A stretch of 32,459 bases of DNA from an uncultured Saprospiraceae bacterium (lineage in GTDB: Bacteria > Bacteroidota > Bacteroidia > Chitinophagales > Saprospiraceae), in NCBI GenBank assembly GCA_937921555.1, contig CAKZUV010000110.1, positions 1-32,459 of the forward strand. The letters are read 5' to 3'. Every line of letters begins with the position of its first letter. Positions within the stretch are counted from its first letter, which is position 1. Made by a program: the position numbers and the translations under genes. The notes under the pieces are model-generated. The model was not told where the DNA came from. It did not search any database and saw only the letters and a list, made by a program, of their open reading frames with translations. Shown here piece after piece: positions 23,501-31,487 of the stretch.

Positions 23501-24364
23501 TTAAAGATCTTTAATCTCCTCGGATGTAAGATTTGTGTATTTAATGATCTTCTCTATTGGTTCGCCATTATCTTTCATTTCTTTTGCCATTTTGAGGGTT
23601 ACCTTTTCGGTTACTTCTTCAATTACTTCCTCAGCCATTTTCCGCTTTTCCTCTTGCATCATAGCAATAATGGAAGCATTTTTGGCCATCATCATTTCGT
23701 AATGCATTCGCTGTTCAGCGGTCATTTTACTCTTATCCAATTTTTTCATGGCTTGTTCGATCCAATCTTCAGTTAAGAATTTTGGTAATTGATCTGCCCC
23801 TTCAATATTTTCGAGGTTCTTCATGACATAAATTAGTTTATCTAAATCTGATCGAATTTCAGTTTCTGCTTTATCAAATTTATCAATTTCTACAATGATA
23901 TGTGTAATCTGGTCGTCTAATTCTTCTCCTTTTTGGTTCATCAGCCTACCAAAATGGTAATATTCAGTTGATTTGGGGAAAATTCCTTTGGCTAAAAAGC
24001 CAATACAATATATTTGATGAAGATTATCAAATTGGTAATTTCCCTTTTCTACCATGGTATTGAACCGTTGAAAAGCATAAAATTTCGCTCTCTGAATGAA
24101 ATATTTATAATAACCTAACTGCATTTCAACAATAAAGGTTCTGTTTTTTTCATCTATACAAAGTAAATCGAAAACCCCGCCTCTCGAATCTTTGGTAATT
24201 CCTGAGAATTCGTTTCGCAAAATCTGAACATGTCTGATCCGTCTTTTACTTTGGATGAGTGCTTGCAATGCCTTTCTTAAAAATAAAGAATTTGACTCAT
24301 CCGCAAAAGCAACTTTAAAACCATAATCTGATAGTAAAGAGATAAACTTCTTTTCGTTTTCCAT
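23501..24364 (-). CDS. Rpn family recombination-promoting nuclease / putative transposase (second, divergent)
   Basis: A 287-residue protein of the PD-(D/E)XK nuclease-transposase family (PDDEXK_12-like). It starts FISLLSDYGFKVAFADESN, typical of the group. The nuclease core is D66 in GGVFDLLCIDE, then E80 and Q82 in TFIVEMQLGYYKYFIQRAKFYA. The middle (KGIFPKSTEYYHFGRLMNQKGEELDDQITHIIVE) is the family's conserved extension. The C-terminus is helical, with a coiled-coil-like EEVIEEVTEKVTLKMAKEMKDNG and a small tail. Several Met codons at the domain boundary (MTAEQRMHYEMMMAKN) could serve as internal starts for a short product as in E. coli Rpn. It belongs to a different subgroup from the first Rpn gene of this window. 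It is divergent from the methyltransferase gene. Confidence 0.88.
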   Translation of the reverse strand: MENEKKFISLLSDYGFKVAFADESNSLFLRKALQALIQSKRRIRHVQILRNEFSGITKDSRGGVFDLLCIDEKNRTFIVEMQLGYYKYFIQRAKFYAFQRFNTMVEKGNYQFDNLHQIYCIGFLAKGIFPKSTEYYHFGRLMNQKGEELDDQITHIIVEIDKFDKAETEIRSDLDKLIYVMKNLENIEGADQLPKFLTEDWIEQAMKKLDKSKMTAEQRMHYEMMMAKNASIIAMMQEEKRKMAEEVIEEVTEKVTLKMAKEMKDNGEPIEKIIKYTNLTSEEIKDL

Positions 24365-24434
24365 AGTTTTGAAATTCTAATTTTCACCAAGATCGTAAAT
24401 TTTATCGTAATTCCTGGAACCCCTCATATTTGCG

Positions 24435-24442
24435 TAACTTTG
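24435..24442 (+). promoter_or_regulatory. Candidate -7 box for the RNA methyltransferase gene
   Basis: TAACTTTG matches TAnnTTTG and lies 25 bp before the ATG at 24468. No clear -33 box was found. Confidence 0.45.
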
Positions 24443-24467
24443 CCAGAAAATTAATCAACAATATACT

Positions 24468-25622
24468 ATGCAACTACTCGCCAAAACGCTCCACGGTCTC
24501 GAAGCAGTCCTCGCCGAAGAACTGCGTCAACTCGGCGCGACCAAAATTGAAGAACGGAAAAGGGCGGTTGCCTTTGAGGGTGATCTGCAACTGATGTACC
24601 GCGCCAATCTCGAACTAAGAACGGCCATCCGGATTCTGATGCCGATCGCCAACTTTAAGGCACGCAACGAGGACGAGTTTTACGATAAGATCAAAGCCAT
24701 CGACTGGGAACAATACATGAACGTCAAACAGACCCTCGCCGTCGATGCGGTCACCGCTTCCAAAACTTTTAACCACAGCAAGTATATCGCCCTGAAGACA
24801 AAAGATGCGATTGTTGATCAATTCAGGGAAAAATATAAGAAAAGACCCAACGTTCGCGTTTACAATCCACATCTTGGGGTGTATATTTATATCCACGACG
24901 AGCAGGTAAATGTTTCAATTGACAGTACGGGCGAATCATTGCACAAAAGAGGGTACCGGGTCGCCTCGGTGGACGCGCCGATCAACGAGGTGCTCGCCGC
25001 CGGAATGATTTTGTTATCCGACTGGGACAAAGAGGGACTATTGATGGACCCAATGTGTGGTTCAGGAACTTTATTGATCGAAGCGGCGATGTACGCTAAT
25101 CATATTCCTCCCAATCGGTTGCGAACGCATTTTGCGTTTATGAACTGGAATGAATACGACCAGGATCTCTGGGAAAAGGTAAAAAAACAGGCCGATGATC
25201 ACATCGTCGATCACCCCCACCCGATTTTGGGCTGGGACAAAAATCTGGGTTGTGTCCGTAAGACGGAACAGAATATCGAAGCGGCCGGACTAACCGGAAA
25301 AATTGAAGTAAACCGTAAACGCTTTGAACGACTGGAGGCGCCACCGGCACCGGGAACGATCATCATGAATCCGCCGTACGATGAACGATTAGCGGAGGAC
25401 AACATCGAGGAGTTTTACGAAATTATCGGTGATACGCTGAAGAAAAAATATGCCGGCTTCCGGGCGTGGCTCATTACTTCCAGTATGGACGGAATTAAAA
25501 AAGTTGGCTTGCGTACCTCCCGTAAGATGACCTTATTCAACGGAAAACTGGAATGTAAATTTGTGAAATATGAAATGTATGAAGGTAGTAAAAAACAAAA
25601 AAATGAAGTGGTGCTGGAATAA
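24468..25622 (+). CDS. THUMP-domain class I RNA methyltransferase (RlmL N-half/YpsC-like)
   Basis: A 384-residue SAM-dependent N2-guanosine methyltransferase for rRNA. The N-terminal ferredoxin-like and THUMP region (LAKTLHGLEAVLAEELRQLG to VSIDSTGESLHKRGYR) binds RNA. The Rossmann domain has the SAM motif DPMCGSGTLLIEAAM and the catalytic motif IMNPPYDERL (NPPY type for exocyclic amino methylation). It matches the m2G2445 half of E. coli RlmL, without the second methyltransferase domain. The 3' end overlaps the next small ORF by 20 bp, suggesting co-translation. Confidence 0.9.
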   Translation: MQLLAKTLHGLEAVLAEELRQLGATKIEERKRAVAFEGDLQLMYRANLELRTAIRILMPIANFKARNEDEFYDKIKAIDWEQYMNVKQTLAVDAVTASKTFNHSKYIALKTKDAIVDQFREKYKKRPNVRVYNPHLGVYIYIHDEQVNVSIDSTGESLHKRGYRVASVDAPINEVLAAGMILLSDWDKEGLLMDPMCGSGTLLIEAAMYANHIPPNRLRTHFAFMNWNEYDQDLWEKVKKQADDHIVDHPHPILGWDKNLGCVRKTEQNIEAAGLTGKIEVNRKRFERLEAPPAPGTIIMNPPYDERLAEDNIEEFYEIIGDTLKKKYAGFRAWLITSSMDGIKKVGLRTSRKMTLFNGKLECKFVKYEMYEGSKKQKNEVVLE

Positions 25623-25983
25623 AAAAATAATCCTTCTCTGTTTATTTACCGTATCTGTATTTCCGCTTTTACAAGCACAAAAAGACGGAGCTTATACGCG
25701 TTTTCAAAACCAGTTTACGGTGAACCTGGCCGTCATAATTCCCGCCGGAAATTTCATCCTTGATAAGTACAACCGTCTTACTCCGTTCTCTCCGGTACGT
25801 ACGCCCCGACAATGGTCATCCGTACGTGTCCCCTCTCCGGATCGTTCTCCCCGCGTCTACAACTACCACGAAATTGGTATTTTTTGTAAATTAGATGTTA
25901 AACTGGATAAGGTCTCTAAACTACCTGTTCGTTTCCGGCTTGGAACACAGGAGGTGGTGGATAGGAAAGAGGGGAAGTATTAG
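25603..25983 (+). CDS. Small exported hypothetical protein
   Basis: 126 residues from the ATG at 25603, chosen because it begins a clean signal peptide (KWCWNKKIILLCLFTVSVFP...LLQAQ). An upstream in-frame start at 25570 would add an unlikely charged leader. The mature part has PRVYNYHEIGIFCKLDVKLD and SKLPVRFRLGTQEVVDRKEGK; proteins with this ending, probably periplasmic or outer-membrane associated, recur in Bacteroidota. No function is known. It overlaps the methyltransferase gene by 20 bp. Confidence 0.72.
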   Translation: MKWCWNKKIILLCLFTVSVFPLLQAQKDGAYTRFQNQFTVNLAVIIPAGNFILDKYNRLTPFSPVRTPRQWSSVRVPSPDRSPRVYNYHEIGIFCKLDVKLDKVSKLPVRFRLGTQEVVDRKEGKY

Positions 25984-26071
25984 GTTTATTTGTTGACGCG
26001 ATGTTGAACGCTGCAATGGCGAATTATTATTTACGTGGTTAAATGCGTTAGAAAACGAAAGTAGCAAATGG

Positions 26072-26284
26072 CTATTTCTTCTTCAAATATTGGGTTTTTA
26101 AAACCAGCCACGTTTTTCCATTCCGGCATTCAATCGCGCCGTCGTCTCCAGTCAATTTGATATTTTTAAAAACGGTTCCCCGCTTTAAATTGGTATTGGT
26201 TCCTTTCAATTTCAAATCCCGGGTCAACTGAACGGCATCTCCGTCTTTGAGTATATTGCCGTTACTATCTTTTACTTCTTCCAT
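26072..26284 (-). CDS. PhnA/YjdM C-terminal domain protein
   Basis: A 70-residue single-domain protein. KDSNGNILKDGDAVQLTRDL, then KLKGTNTNLKRGTVFKNIKL and IECRNGKTWLVLKTQYLKK match the beta-barrel C-terminal domain of the PhnA/YjdM family, with the N-terminal zinc ribbon missing. Despite the old name alkylphosphonate utilisation protein, the family's real role is unclear and no phosphonate gene is near. The ATG start is clear and the gene stands alone. Confidence 0.8.
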   Translation of the reverse strand: MEEVKDSNGNILKDGDAVQLTRDLKLKGTNTNLKRGTVFKNIKLTGDDGAIECRNGKTWLVLKTQYLKKK

Positions 26285-26434
26285 AATTATTTTTTGAAGT
26301 AAAAATACGAAGAATCAACTAAGTAAAGATTTCATTCCAAATGTTAAAATTTAATTACGAGAAATTTCCTTTAATTTATATCCGTTTTGATATAGCATTT
26401 CAATACCCTTATTCATCACCTAACCTAGGTAACA

Positions 26435-26893
26435 ATGAAAAAACTTTTTTTTCTTTTTCTTCTAATTTCTACGTTTAGTTCTAATATTCTAAAAGCCCAG
26501 GAGCTGACTATTTTTAGCGGTCTTGGCTGGGAATATTATCAGGATGACAAAAAAATTGACAAACGTTATTTTAAACAGCTACTTTCAGATGTACCAGCCG
26601 CACAGGATAATTGGAAAAAAGCCAATCTTAACCAAGGGATTGGATTAGGTTTTTTCGCTGTACAATTAGGTTTTAGTGCCTGGATGCTCGACAATGCTGA
26701 AAAAAATAAAAATCTTACTGTTCCTGCTGTAGGACTTGCCGCTTCTGCCCTATCGGCGCTTGTTTTCTCCATCCGTTCCTTAACGCACCGAAAGCATGCT
26801 ATTTTAAATTATAATCGTTCCTTCGATAAGAACAAAGTAGGTCAGCGACTCTCACCTGCTAAAACTGGTTTGGGGTTGGCCTGGTCATTTTGA
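26435..26893 (+). CDS. Small exported or envelope hypothetical protein
   Basis: 152 residues with an N-terminal signal peptide (KKLFFLFLLISTFSSNILKAQ). The mature part contains NQGIGLGFFAVQLGFSAWML and LTVPAVGLAASALSALVFSI, two hydrophobic stretches separated by charged residues, and ends in an aromatic LGLAWSF as many outer-membrane proteins do. The total is too short for a full barrel, so it may be a small envelope protein. No family is recognised. A gap of 91 bp with a GTTGAA-TTT-TTCAAC hairpin separates it from the helicase gene. Confidence 0.68.
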   Translation: MKKLFFLFLLISTFSSNILKAQELTIFSGLGWEYYQDDKKIDKRYFKQLLSDVPAAQDNWKKANLNQGIGLGFFAVQLGFSAWMLDNAEKNKNLTVPAVGLAASALSALVFSIRSLTHRKHAILNYNRSFDKNKVGQRLSPAKTGLGLAWSF

Positions 26894-26972
26894 TTTGATG
26901 ATTTGTTGAATTTTTCAACGATTCAACGGTTCAAGAAACTAACATTCCGGGTCTCTCTTTCCTGTTTTTTAC

Positions 26973-26980
26973 TATCTTCG
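26973..26980 (+). promoter_or_regulatory. Candidate -7 box just before the helicase start codon
   Basis: TATCTTCG, one mismatch to TAnnTTTG, ends four bases before the ATG at 26985. If used, transcription would start at or next to the start codon, giving a leaderless mRNA. Confidence 0.4.
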
Positions 26981-26984
26981 CTTC

Positions 26985-28283
26985 ATGATTGAGAAACAAC
27001 CATTACACTTAAACAGAACCTTCAAATACACGCTGGACCTGCTGGAAAAAACAACGACCAGCGCCTTCATTACCGGACGGGCCGGAACGGGGAAATCAAC
27101 TTTACTCAGCCTTTTCAGAAACAGTACGCGTAAAAAAATTGTGGTCCTGGCACCCACCGGAGTGGCCGCACTCAACGTACAGGGACAGACCATTCATTCC
27201 TTTTTTGGGTTTCCGGCCAAGCCACTTCAAAAGCATGATATTCAGAAGCGACGCAACCGTAGTTTATACCGAAAAATGGAAGTACTAGTCATCGACGAAA
27301 TCTCCATGGTTCGTGCTGATTTGCTGGATAATATTGATTATTTTTTGAGAATTAACCGCGACAATCCAAAACCATTCGGTGGTGTGCAGGTGGTCTTTTT
27401 CGGGGACCTTTTTCAGTTACCTCCCGTGGTGGCGACGATGGCCGAGAGAGAAATATTTTCTACTATTTACGAAAGTCCTTACTTTTTCTCTTCTAATGTT
27501 TTTGACGAAGAAATGGATATGGACTACATCGAACTGACCGAAACTTACCGCCAGGAATCCGCGCATTTTATCGGCCTGCTCGACGCCGTCCGACTGAATC
27601 AGATTGATTATGACATCATGGAAGATTTAAATACCCGTCATGTTCCCAACTTTACTTCTACCGATTTTTACATTACCCTTTCTTCCCGTAATAATATTGT
27701 TAATCAGATTAATCAGGAAAAACTCAAAGCCCTCAAAAGCGACGAATATACTTATCTGGCCAGTATGACCGGAAGTTTTGGTGAACGGCTGGCGCCCGCC
27801 GAACCAGCCCTGAAATTAAAAGTGGGAGCGCAGGTAATGTTTGTCAAAAATGATCCGCAACGACGTTTTGCCAACGGAACCATCGGAAAGGTTGTTAAGC
27901 TTTTAGACGACGAAATCCACGTGGTCATCGAAGGCCCGGACGGTAAACAAAAATATATCAACGTTGAAAAACTAAAGTGGGAAATGCTTCGCTATCAGGC
28001 CAATGAAATTGATGCCACCAATCCCATTTCAACCGAAACGGTCGGTAGCTATACCCAGTATCCGTTGCGCCTGGCCTGGGCCATTACAATCCACAAAAGT
28101 CAGGGAAAAACATTTGATAAAATCATTATTGATCTGGGACGGGGTGCCTTCGAACACGGGCAGACTTACGTAGCGCTGAGTCGCTGCCGTACGCTCGAAG
28201 GAATTGTCCTGCGAAAGCCGCTAACCGGACGGGATATCATCATTGACCCCAGAGTTGTCGAATTTTTTGAGCAAAATTTTTAG
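26985..28283 (+). CDS. Pif1/RecD-like DNA helicase (AAA family ATPase)
   Basis: A 432-residue superfamily 1B helicase core. Walker A is in TGRAGTGKSTLL, then motif Ia APTGVAALNVQGQTIHSFF, Walker B VLVIDEISMVRADLLD, motif III FFGDLFQLPPV, and the arginine-finger region TETYRQE. The C-terminal motifs are TIHKSQGKTFDKIIIDLGRG and YVALSRCRTLEGI. Pif1-like helicases unwind DNA 5'-3', including G-quadruplexes and stalled forks. Short bacterial Pif1-like proteins of this size are common in Bacteroidota. It is not linked to recognisable defence genes here. Confidence 0.9.
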   Translation: MIEKQPLHLNRTFKYTLDLLEKTTTSAFITGRAGTGKSTLLSLFRNSTRKKIVVLAPTGVAALNVQGQTIHSFFGFPAKPLQKHDIQKRRNRSLYRKMEVLVIDEISMVRADLLDNIDYFLRINRDNPKPFGGVQVVFFGDLFQLPPVVATMAEREIFSTIYESPYFFSSNVFDEEMDMDYIELTETYRQESAHFIGLLDAVRLNQIDYDIMEDLNTRHVPNFTSTDFYITLSSRNNIVNQINQEKLKALKSDEYTYLASMTGSFGERLAPAEPALKLKVGAQVMFVKNDPQRRFANGTIGKVVKLLDDEIHVVIEGPDGKQKYINVEKLKWEMLRYQANEIDATNPISTETVGSYTQYPLRLAWAITIHKSQGKTFDKIIIDLGRGAFEHGQTYVALSRCRTLEGIVLRKPLTGRDIIIDPRVVEFFEQNF

Positions 28284-28367
28284 CAATTCCAAAAAAATTC
28301 CTAATTTGGAGGGTATATTCCCCCATTAGACCTCATTCTAATATTCAATAACCTAAACCTAAATATC

Positions 28368-28496
28368 ATGGCTAAAAAGAAAAAACAAAGAATTATCGAA
28401 GCCAAAAATAAAGAAGCGGAGAAAAAAATGTTGATGATTGTAGGGATTGCTACCCTATTGCTGATGATCTTGCTCTACTCCGTTTTCATCGGATAA
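28368..28496 (+). CDS. 42-residue single-pass membrane microprotein
   Basis: ATG at 28368, stop TAA at 28494. The first half is very basic and charged (MAKKKKQRIIEAKNKEAEKK). The second half is one hydrophobic helix with the pattern MLMIVGIATLLLMILLYSVF, ending two residues later. This is a clean tail-anchored, N-in arrangement. It lies in its own space between the helicase and a strong terminator (28567-28605), so it is probably a real gene. No family is recognised. Confidence 0.62.
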   Translation: MAKKKKQRIIEAKNKEAEKKMLMIVGIATLLLMILLYSVFIG

Positions 28497-28566
28497 GCAT
28501 AAAATTTTCCGGGTCAGCGCTTCGGAATTTTTGTTTTGATTAATCCTCCGGCAAGCTAATACCGGA

Positions 28567-28605
28567 AAACACACCCCTGAATGTTCGCCATTGAGGGGTG
28601 TGTTT
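28567..28605. terminator. Strong bidirectional terminator
   Basis: Perfect 12-bp stem AAACACACCCCT (28567-28578) / AGGGGTGTGTTT (28594-28605) with a 15-base loop and A/T flanks. It separates the plus-strand microprotein from the convergent minus-strand glycosyltransferase gene. A smaller stem CCGG/CCGG lies just before it. Confidence 0.85.
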
Positions 28606-28614
28606 AATTTATGG

Positions 28615-30126
28615 TTATCGCCATTTTCCGATATAATAAGTTACTGGTTCCGCCAGCATATCCGGATACATATTAACACTATCCCGCAGAATAATCGGCG
28701 CGGGATTTATTTCCACGTAACTGGACTTTGGCAATACGACCAGATTGTTTTTATTACGTTTGGTGGTAGGAATTTGGGTAGTTGATAATGTTTGTATTTG
28801 AATACCTTTTGCCTGAGAATAAATATTGGTACCGGAACTAAAATCTCCCGGATCAGCACTGTAAAAAATTAATTGTCTGGTATCCGGATTCCGGTATTTA
28901 GTTGCCTTTTCTACCATCATGCGGTGGGCACCTCTCCTGCTTTCCAGCAGTGGCATTCCATTCAGCCAGAACATGAGAAATCCTACCATGGCAGCAACGG
29001 CTAAACTCCCCGTCAGCCGTTCTTGCCGCTCCGAAAAAATAGCAGTAACACTCACCAGACTTCCCCCCCAATAAGCAATGGCTACCGCAATGGAAGCCCG
29101 GTAACCAGCCGCTCCAAATTGATTATATCCGGCAAACATGATGAAGCCAAACAATCCAAAAAAGGCCAGTACAAAATGCGTCACCACCAACGACCGGACC
29201 GTACTGCGGTAAGGATAATTTTTTTGAAAATAGAATAATACGTGACGACCAATCATCAGCGCCAGAATAATTTGTAGAACACCCGTCCCGCAAACCACTG
29301 CTCCCAACAACCAGCCAGCATAAATTGTAGACAGCTCCTCGCGCTGCTTCAATTTCTTAAAAGTATGCCACAGTGCCGATGGTAAAAATGCCAGCCAGGG
29401 TAAGAGCGCCAATAGGTTATAAGTTAAAAAGTCTCCGGCTTTTCCATCCGGCCAGGCCATCAGCAAACCGGGTGTTTCCCAGTTCAACCCTCCGGATAAA
29501 ATGACGATCACGACGGTCAAAACAACGGGCACAGAAAAAATCGGTTTTAAAATATTTTTCCCATTTTTATGAAAAATTCCGTAGAACAGAAGAATCGCTC
29601 CTGTCCACAAAAACATGGAAATGGGAGCAATACAACAGCCCAGAAAAAAAGGTAAATTAGAACGGAAGGACCACTCCACCTGTGGCTGTTTGAGGTAATA
29701 AATCAACCCCAGAATTTGAAAAGTCTGCGCGGCAATCAACCAGGCATCCACACCTGCCAGTTTTCCGAAAACCAACAATAGAAAAGAACAGGCGGCCACG
29801 AGCGTCGCCATCCGGGCGGGCGGTTCACTAAAAATCCGACGTCCCAAAAAGTACACCCCACATAGCGTCAGGAAGATTGCGATGGCAGCGGGTATTCTCA
29901 GAAAAAATTCAGAAAGCTGCGCCTGACCGTGGATTTGCTGCAAAAGCCGGAAAGGTAGCGGCGCGATCGCGACGTCTTCGGGAGGGGGCGTCTGTACGAC
30001 GGAGAGCAGTGCTACTTCTCCACCTTCCCAAAAACTGGCGATATCATTGTAAACCAGCAGATTAACAATAGTAACGAAAACGGCCAGAATAATAATAAAA
30101 CGACTACGAGCTTGTTTTTTTTCCAC
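28615..30126 (-). CDS. GT39/ArnT-like polytopic membrane glycosyltransferase
   Basis: 503 residues with many hydrophobic segments through about residue 410, then a soluble C-terminal domain. The first outer loop has NDIASFWEGGEVALLS where GT-C enzymes such as ArnT and PMT carry their acidic catalytic residues; the E residues of WEGGE may take that role. Such enzymes transfer a sugar from a lipid-linked donor to lipid A, protein or another acceptor, which cannot be chosen here. The start is GTG at 30126, right after a candidate -7 box. It is divergent from a TetR gene with only 96 bp between them. Confidence 0.75.
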   Translation of the reverse strand: MEKKQARSRFIIILAVFVTIVNLLVYNDIASFWEGGEVALLSVVQTPPPEDVAIAPLPFRLLQQIHGQAQLSEFFLRIPAAIAIFLTLCGVYFLGRRIFSEPPARMATLVAACSFLLLVFGKLAGVDAWLIAAQTFQILGLIYYLKQPQVEWSFRSNLPFFLGCCIAPISMFLWTGAILLFYGIFHKNGKNILKPIFSVPVVLTVVIVILSGGLNWETPGLLMAWPDGKAGDFLTYNLLALLPWLAFLPSALWHTFKKLKQREELSTIYAGWLLGAVVCGTGVLQIILALMIGRHVLFYFQKNYPYRSTVRSLVVTHFVLAFFGLFGFIMFAGYNQFGAAGYRASIAVAIAYWGGSLVSVTAIFSERQERLTGSLAVAAMVGFLMFWLNGMPLLESRRGAHRMMVEKATKYRNPDTRQLIFYSADPGDFSSGTNIYSQAKGIQIQTLSTTQIPTTKRNKNNLVVLPKSSYVEINPAPIILRDSVNMYPDMLAEPVTYYIGKWR

Positions 30127-30130
30127 GGAA

Positions 30131-30163
30131 CAAAGGTAATTATTTTTGTTCAGGTAGTCTAAA
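30131..30163 (-). promoter_or_regulatory. Promoter for the membrane glycosyltransferase gene
   Basis: On the minus strand, TTTA (30163-30160), a 21-base spacer, then TACCTTTG (30138-30131), a full match to TAnnTTTG. The GTG start at 30126 is four bases later, so the transcript should be leaderless or nearly so. Confidence 0.55.
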
Positions 30164-30179
30164 CGAATTCGTACCTTTA
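30145..30179 (+). promoter_or_regulatory. Candidate promoter for the TetR gene
   Basis: TTTG (30145-30148) and TACCTTTA (30172-30179) are separated by 23 bases, slightly longer than usual. It overlaps the divergent glycosyltransferase promoter, so the two could be controlled together. Confidence 0.4.
30163..30172. promoter_or_regulatory. Candidate TetR operator palindrome
   Basis: ACGAATTCGT is a perfect 10-bp palindrome placed between the two divergent promoters and touching the -7 box of the TetR gene. It is shorter than many TetR operators, so the full site may be a wider imperfect palindrome. Confidence 0.35.
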
Positions 30180-30222
30180 CGGTAGTTTTACAAAGTAATT
30201 TCTATTTAAAGAAAAGATCAAA

Positions 30223-30819
30223 TTGACATTAAAATCTAAAAATCGTCAGAAAGAAATTCTGGCCAGGTCCGCCCGCTTGTTTCGTAAGAAAGGATACGCA
30301 GCTACGTCTATTCGCGACATTGCCGATGCCGTCGGAATGAAGTCAGCCAGCCTTTATAATCACATCAAAAGTAAACAGGACATTTTACAGCGATTATTAC
30401 TGCCCATCGCAAAAATTTACGTGACAAGTATTGACCGTGTGAATGACAGCAATCTGCCCGCCATCAAAAAACTTGAACAGATTATTCGTGATCAAATTAT
30501 CATCACCATCGAAAACCCGGATGCGGTATCGCTCGTTCCCGACCAGTGGTTTTTTCTGGAAAATAACGAAGCAGAAAAAAATAACGCCTACGATGCGTAT
30601 ATCCAACTTCGTAATTACTACGAAAAAATATTCCTCAAAATTTTTCAGGAAGCTATCGACGAAGGAGATTTAAAACCGGTACATATCGAAATTGCTTGTT
30701 TCAGTATCTTGTCCACTTTGCGCCGTCTGTATTCCTGGTTTGCCCGCCACCGAACGATTGACCAGAAAATTTTAGAGCAAGAATTGATTATGAATTTGCT
30801 GGGTGGACTGAGGACCTGA
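30223..30819 (+). CDS. TetR/AcrR family transcriptional regulator
   Basis: 198 residues. The N-terminal DNA-binding domain is complete only from the TTG at 30223: NRQKEILARSARLFRKKGYA, then TSIRDIADAVGMKSASLYNHIKSKQDIL with the recognition helix. No earlier or nearby ATG gives this fold, so the TTG start is strongly supported. The C-terminal ligand-binding half is helical (YIQLRNYYEKIFLKIFQEAIDEG...LSTLRRLYSWFARHR). The ligand and targets are unknown; the divergent glycosyltransferase and the gene itself are natural candidates. A short stem CCGGG-TG-CCCGG follows the stop at 30825-30836. Confidence 0.88.
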   Translation: MTLKSKNRQKEILARSARLFRKKGYAATSIRDIADAVGMKSASLYNHIKSKQDILQRLLLPIAKIYVTSIDRVNDSNLPAIKKLEQIIRDQIIITIENPDAVSLVPDQWFFLENNEAEKNNAYDAYIQLRNYYEKIFLKIFQEAIDEGDLKPVHIEIACFSILSTLRRLYSWFARHRTIDQKILEQELIMNLLGGLRT

Positions 30820-31487
30820 TATTACCGGGTGCCCGGACAATTAACAAAATCGTTCTATATTCACGAATAAAGGGAAGCCAATGGCAAATAGCAAATGACT
30901 TGTGTTCAATTAACAGAAAAAACTGCTGGTACTTTTCCCTGAAACAAACAGATTGCAATTTTTTAAATTTTACTTTTAAATTTATTTTTATTGTTCCTTT
31001 TTTTGCAGAAAAAAAACGAAACCAAAAAATCTGCCGCCTGTCGCATTTTTCGAATTCACTTTCCCATCCGCTCAGCGGTTCATTCACTTCTCGCATTGTC
31101 ATGCTCGACTCTTCGAGATCGTTCATTCATTAATAAAATATCAAACCGAATAAACTCGCCTTCGGGGTCTATTTTAAATTTTAAGTCATTGATTATCAGT
31201 CATTTACTTGTAATTTAACTGTTGTTTGGCTCATACAGTATTCGTTTTAAGATATTTTATTAATGTACCAAATGGAAAAAAGCTCAAGGTCGGAAACTTC
31301 ATTAAGCGGGAACAGTTTCTGTCATTGATGGAAACATTTATGCTGTAAAAATTCAAATTTGCTGCAAAAAATACAAGAAGAAATTTTCAAATCCCATAAG
31401 GTAGATTGAGCACCCTAACAAGAAGCTTCTTTCAGAGACTTTTTTATTATAGATTAGAAATTTAACTTCTGATTCGCATTAATAATT
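30820..31487. other. 668-bp A+T-rich region without a convincing gene
   Basis: No ORF here has a good start and coding-like composition on either strand. One short frame at about 31204-31348 reads coding-like near its end (VPNGKKLKVGNFIKREQFLS then LMETFML and a stop) but has no good start codon, so it may be a gene remnant. A CCGC-TCA-GCGG stem lies near 31069-31079. No tRNA, terminator or known repeat was identified. Confidence 0.5.

Noticed and set aside
26004-26045. 13-codon frame (MLNAAMANYYLRG)
   Set aside because: Too short, with no promoter or conservation evidence.
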